Below, one piece after another: positions 62,668 through 64,000 of a stretch of 64,000 bases of DNA; positions within the stretch are counted from its first letter, which is position 1, and each line of letters begins with the position of its first letter. A program made the translations under genes and the position numbers. Origin of the DNA: Ficedula albicollis (lineage: Eukaryota > Chordata > Aves > Passeriformes > Muscicapidae). The DNA is taken from contig NC_021692.1 of assembly GCF_000247815.1 (NCBI RefSeq), forward strand, positions 1,513,900 to 1,577,899. Reading direction: 5' to 3'. A model generated the notes under the pieces. The model searched no databases and was not told the DNA's origin. It saw only the letters and a list, made by a program, of their open reading frames with translations.

Positions 62668-64000
62668 GTGTGAGACGGCTGCACGCCCTCCTCCTCCCCA
62701 TCCCCAAAAACACCTAAAATCTAGGAAAATCCCAAGGAAAAGCATCAGGAAAAATTCAGCATTAAAACCCAGAGAAATGGCCAAAAATTCACACTAAGAA
62801 ACACAGAAATCCCCCAGAAATTGCACAAAAAATGGCCAGAAAAACTCCTAACATCTAAACAAAAATGGCCACAAAATCCAGGACAGGAAGGTGTGAGATG
62901 GCTTCACGCCCCCCTCCTCCCCAACCCCAAACACACCTAACATCTATGAAAATCCCAAGGAAAAGCATCAGGAAAAATTCAGCATTAAAACCCAGAGAAA
63001 TGGCCAAAAATTCACACTAAGAAACACAGAAATCCCCCAGAAATTGCACAAAAAATGGCCAGAAAAACTCCTAACATCTAAACAAAAATGGCCACAAAAT
63101 CCAGGACAGGAAGGTGTGAGATGGCTTCACGCCCCCCTCCTCCCCAACCCCAAACACACCTAACATCTATGAAAATCCCAAGGAAAAGCATCAGGAAAAA
63201 TTCAGCATTAAAACCCAGAGAAATGGCCAAAAATTCACACTAAGAAACACAGAAATCCCCCAGAAATTGCACAAAAAATGGCCAGAAAAACTCCTAACAT
63301 CTAAACAAAAATGGCCACAAAATCCAGGACAGGAAGGTGTGAGATGGCTTCACGCCCCCCTCCTCCCCAACCCCAAACACACCTAACATCTATGAAAATC
63401 CCAAGGAAAAGCATCAGGAAAAATTCAGCATTAAAACCCAGAGAAATGGCCAAAAATTCACACTAAGAAACACAGAAATCCCCCAGAAATTGCACAAAAA
63501 ATGGCCAGAAAAACTCCTAACATCTAAACAAAAATGGCCACAAAATCCAGGACAGGAAGGTGTGAGATGGCTTCACGCCCCCCTCCTCCCCAACCCCAAA
63601 CACACCTAACATCTATGAAAATCCCAAGGAAAAGCATCAGGAAAAATTCAGCATTAAAACCCAGAGAAATGGCCAAAAATTCACACTAAGAAACACAGAA
63701 ATCCCCCAGAAATTGCACAAAAAATGGCCAGAAAAACTCCTAACATCTAAACAAAAATGGCCACAAAATCCAGGACAGGAAGGTGTGAGATGGCTTCACG
63801 CCCCCCTCCTCCCCAACCCCAAACACACCTAACATCTATGAAAATCCCAAGGAAAAGCATCAGGAAAAATTCAGCATTAAAACCCAGAGAAATGGCCAAA
63901 AATTCACACTAAGAAACACAGAAATCCCCCAGAAATTGCACAAAAAATGGCCAGAAAATTTCCTAACATCTACACAAAAATGGCCCCAAAATGCAGAAGA
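62668..64000. repeat. 223-bp tandem array in intron 4, running off the window
   Basis: The unit is 223 bp; GTGTGAG starts units at 62668, 62891, 63114 and 63337, and the pattern continues to the right edge (about six units). Units from the second on are nearly identical; the first, next to exon 5, is more diverged and shortened in wording. The left end is about 20 bp from the exon 5 acceptor, so the array includes the acceptor's upstream intron sequence. Confidence 0.95.

Noticed and set aside
62668..64000. CRISPR-like array at the right edge
   Set aside because: The 223-bp units are repeated whole, with no short repeat plus unique spacer structure, and the host is a vertebrate.

Overview
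The window is vertebrate nuclear DNA, almost certainly from a bird and probably a passerine. It holds one recognisable gene, the 3' two thirds of the receptor tyrosine kinase gene EPHB2, on the minus strand. Twelve coding exons were placed by translation, GT/AG borders and phase. By the usual 16-exon Eph layout they are exons 5 to 16. Their lengths (336, 125, 163, 109, 65, 123, 248, 216, 150, 194, 156, 109) join in one open frame of about 663 residues, from the first fibronectin type III domain to the C-terminal PDZ-binding motif and stop. The signal peptide, ephrin-binding domain and most of the Cys-rich region lie beyond the right edge. The bird assignment rests on about twenty CR1 LINE 3' fragments, near-identity to known avian EPHB2, and two tRNA-Ile-headed SINEs with CR1-like tails, a type known from songbirds.

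Layout from left to right: a pentanucleotide satellite with 60-bp and 70-bp higher-order units (about 24-2500); intergenic DNA; a probable EPHB2 3' UTR (about 5700-6905); exons 16, 15, 14 and 13 (SAM domain and C-lobe of the kinase) separated by introns with CR1, a solo LTR and a 19/20-bp minisatellite; exons 12, 11 and 10 (kinase core, N-lobe, juxtamembrane region) with a 30-bp minisatellite in intron 10; a second LTR family in intron 9; exons 9, 8 and 7 (juxtamembrane region, membrane span, second FN3); a 9.5-kb intron 6 with an LTR nested in another LTR; exon 6; a 20-kb intron 5 with a 93-bp minisatellite; exon 5; and a 223-bp tandem array running off the right edge from about 20 bp outside exon 5.

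The strangest feature is thirteen uninterrupted poly-C runs of 130 to 3706 bp, about 9.8 kb or 15% of the window. All are C on the plus strand, all lie inside repeats, and none touches an exon. Where paralogous repeat copies can be compared, the run replaces ordinary sequence, with different borders in each copy. I read these as assembly or consensus artefacts, not biology. The very long poly-Pro and poly-Gly reading frames over them are not genes.

I found no new multi-gene system. The points most worth checking are the poly-C runs, a tandem NAGNAG acceptor at exon 9, the array abutting exon 5, a 358-bp duplication at about 99% identity between introns 8 and 6, the homogeneous AGCT-rich satellite, and the nested LTR whose target-site duplication rebuilt a poly(A) signal.
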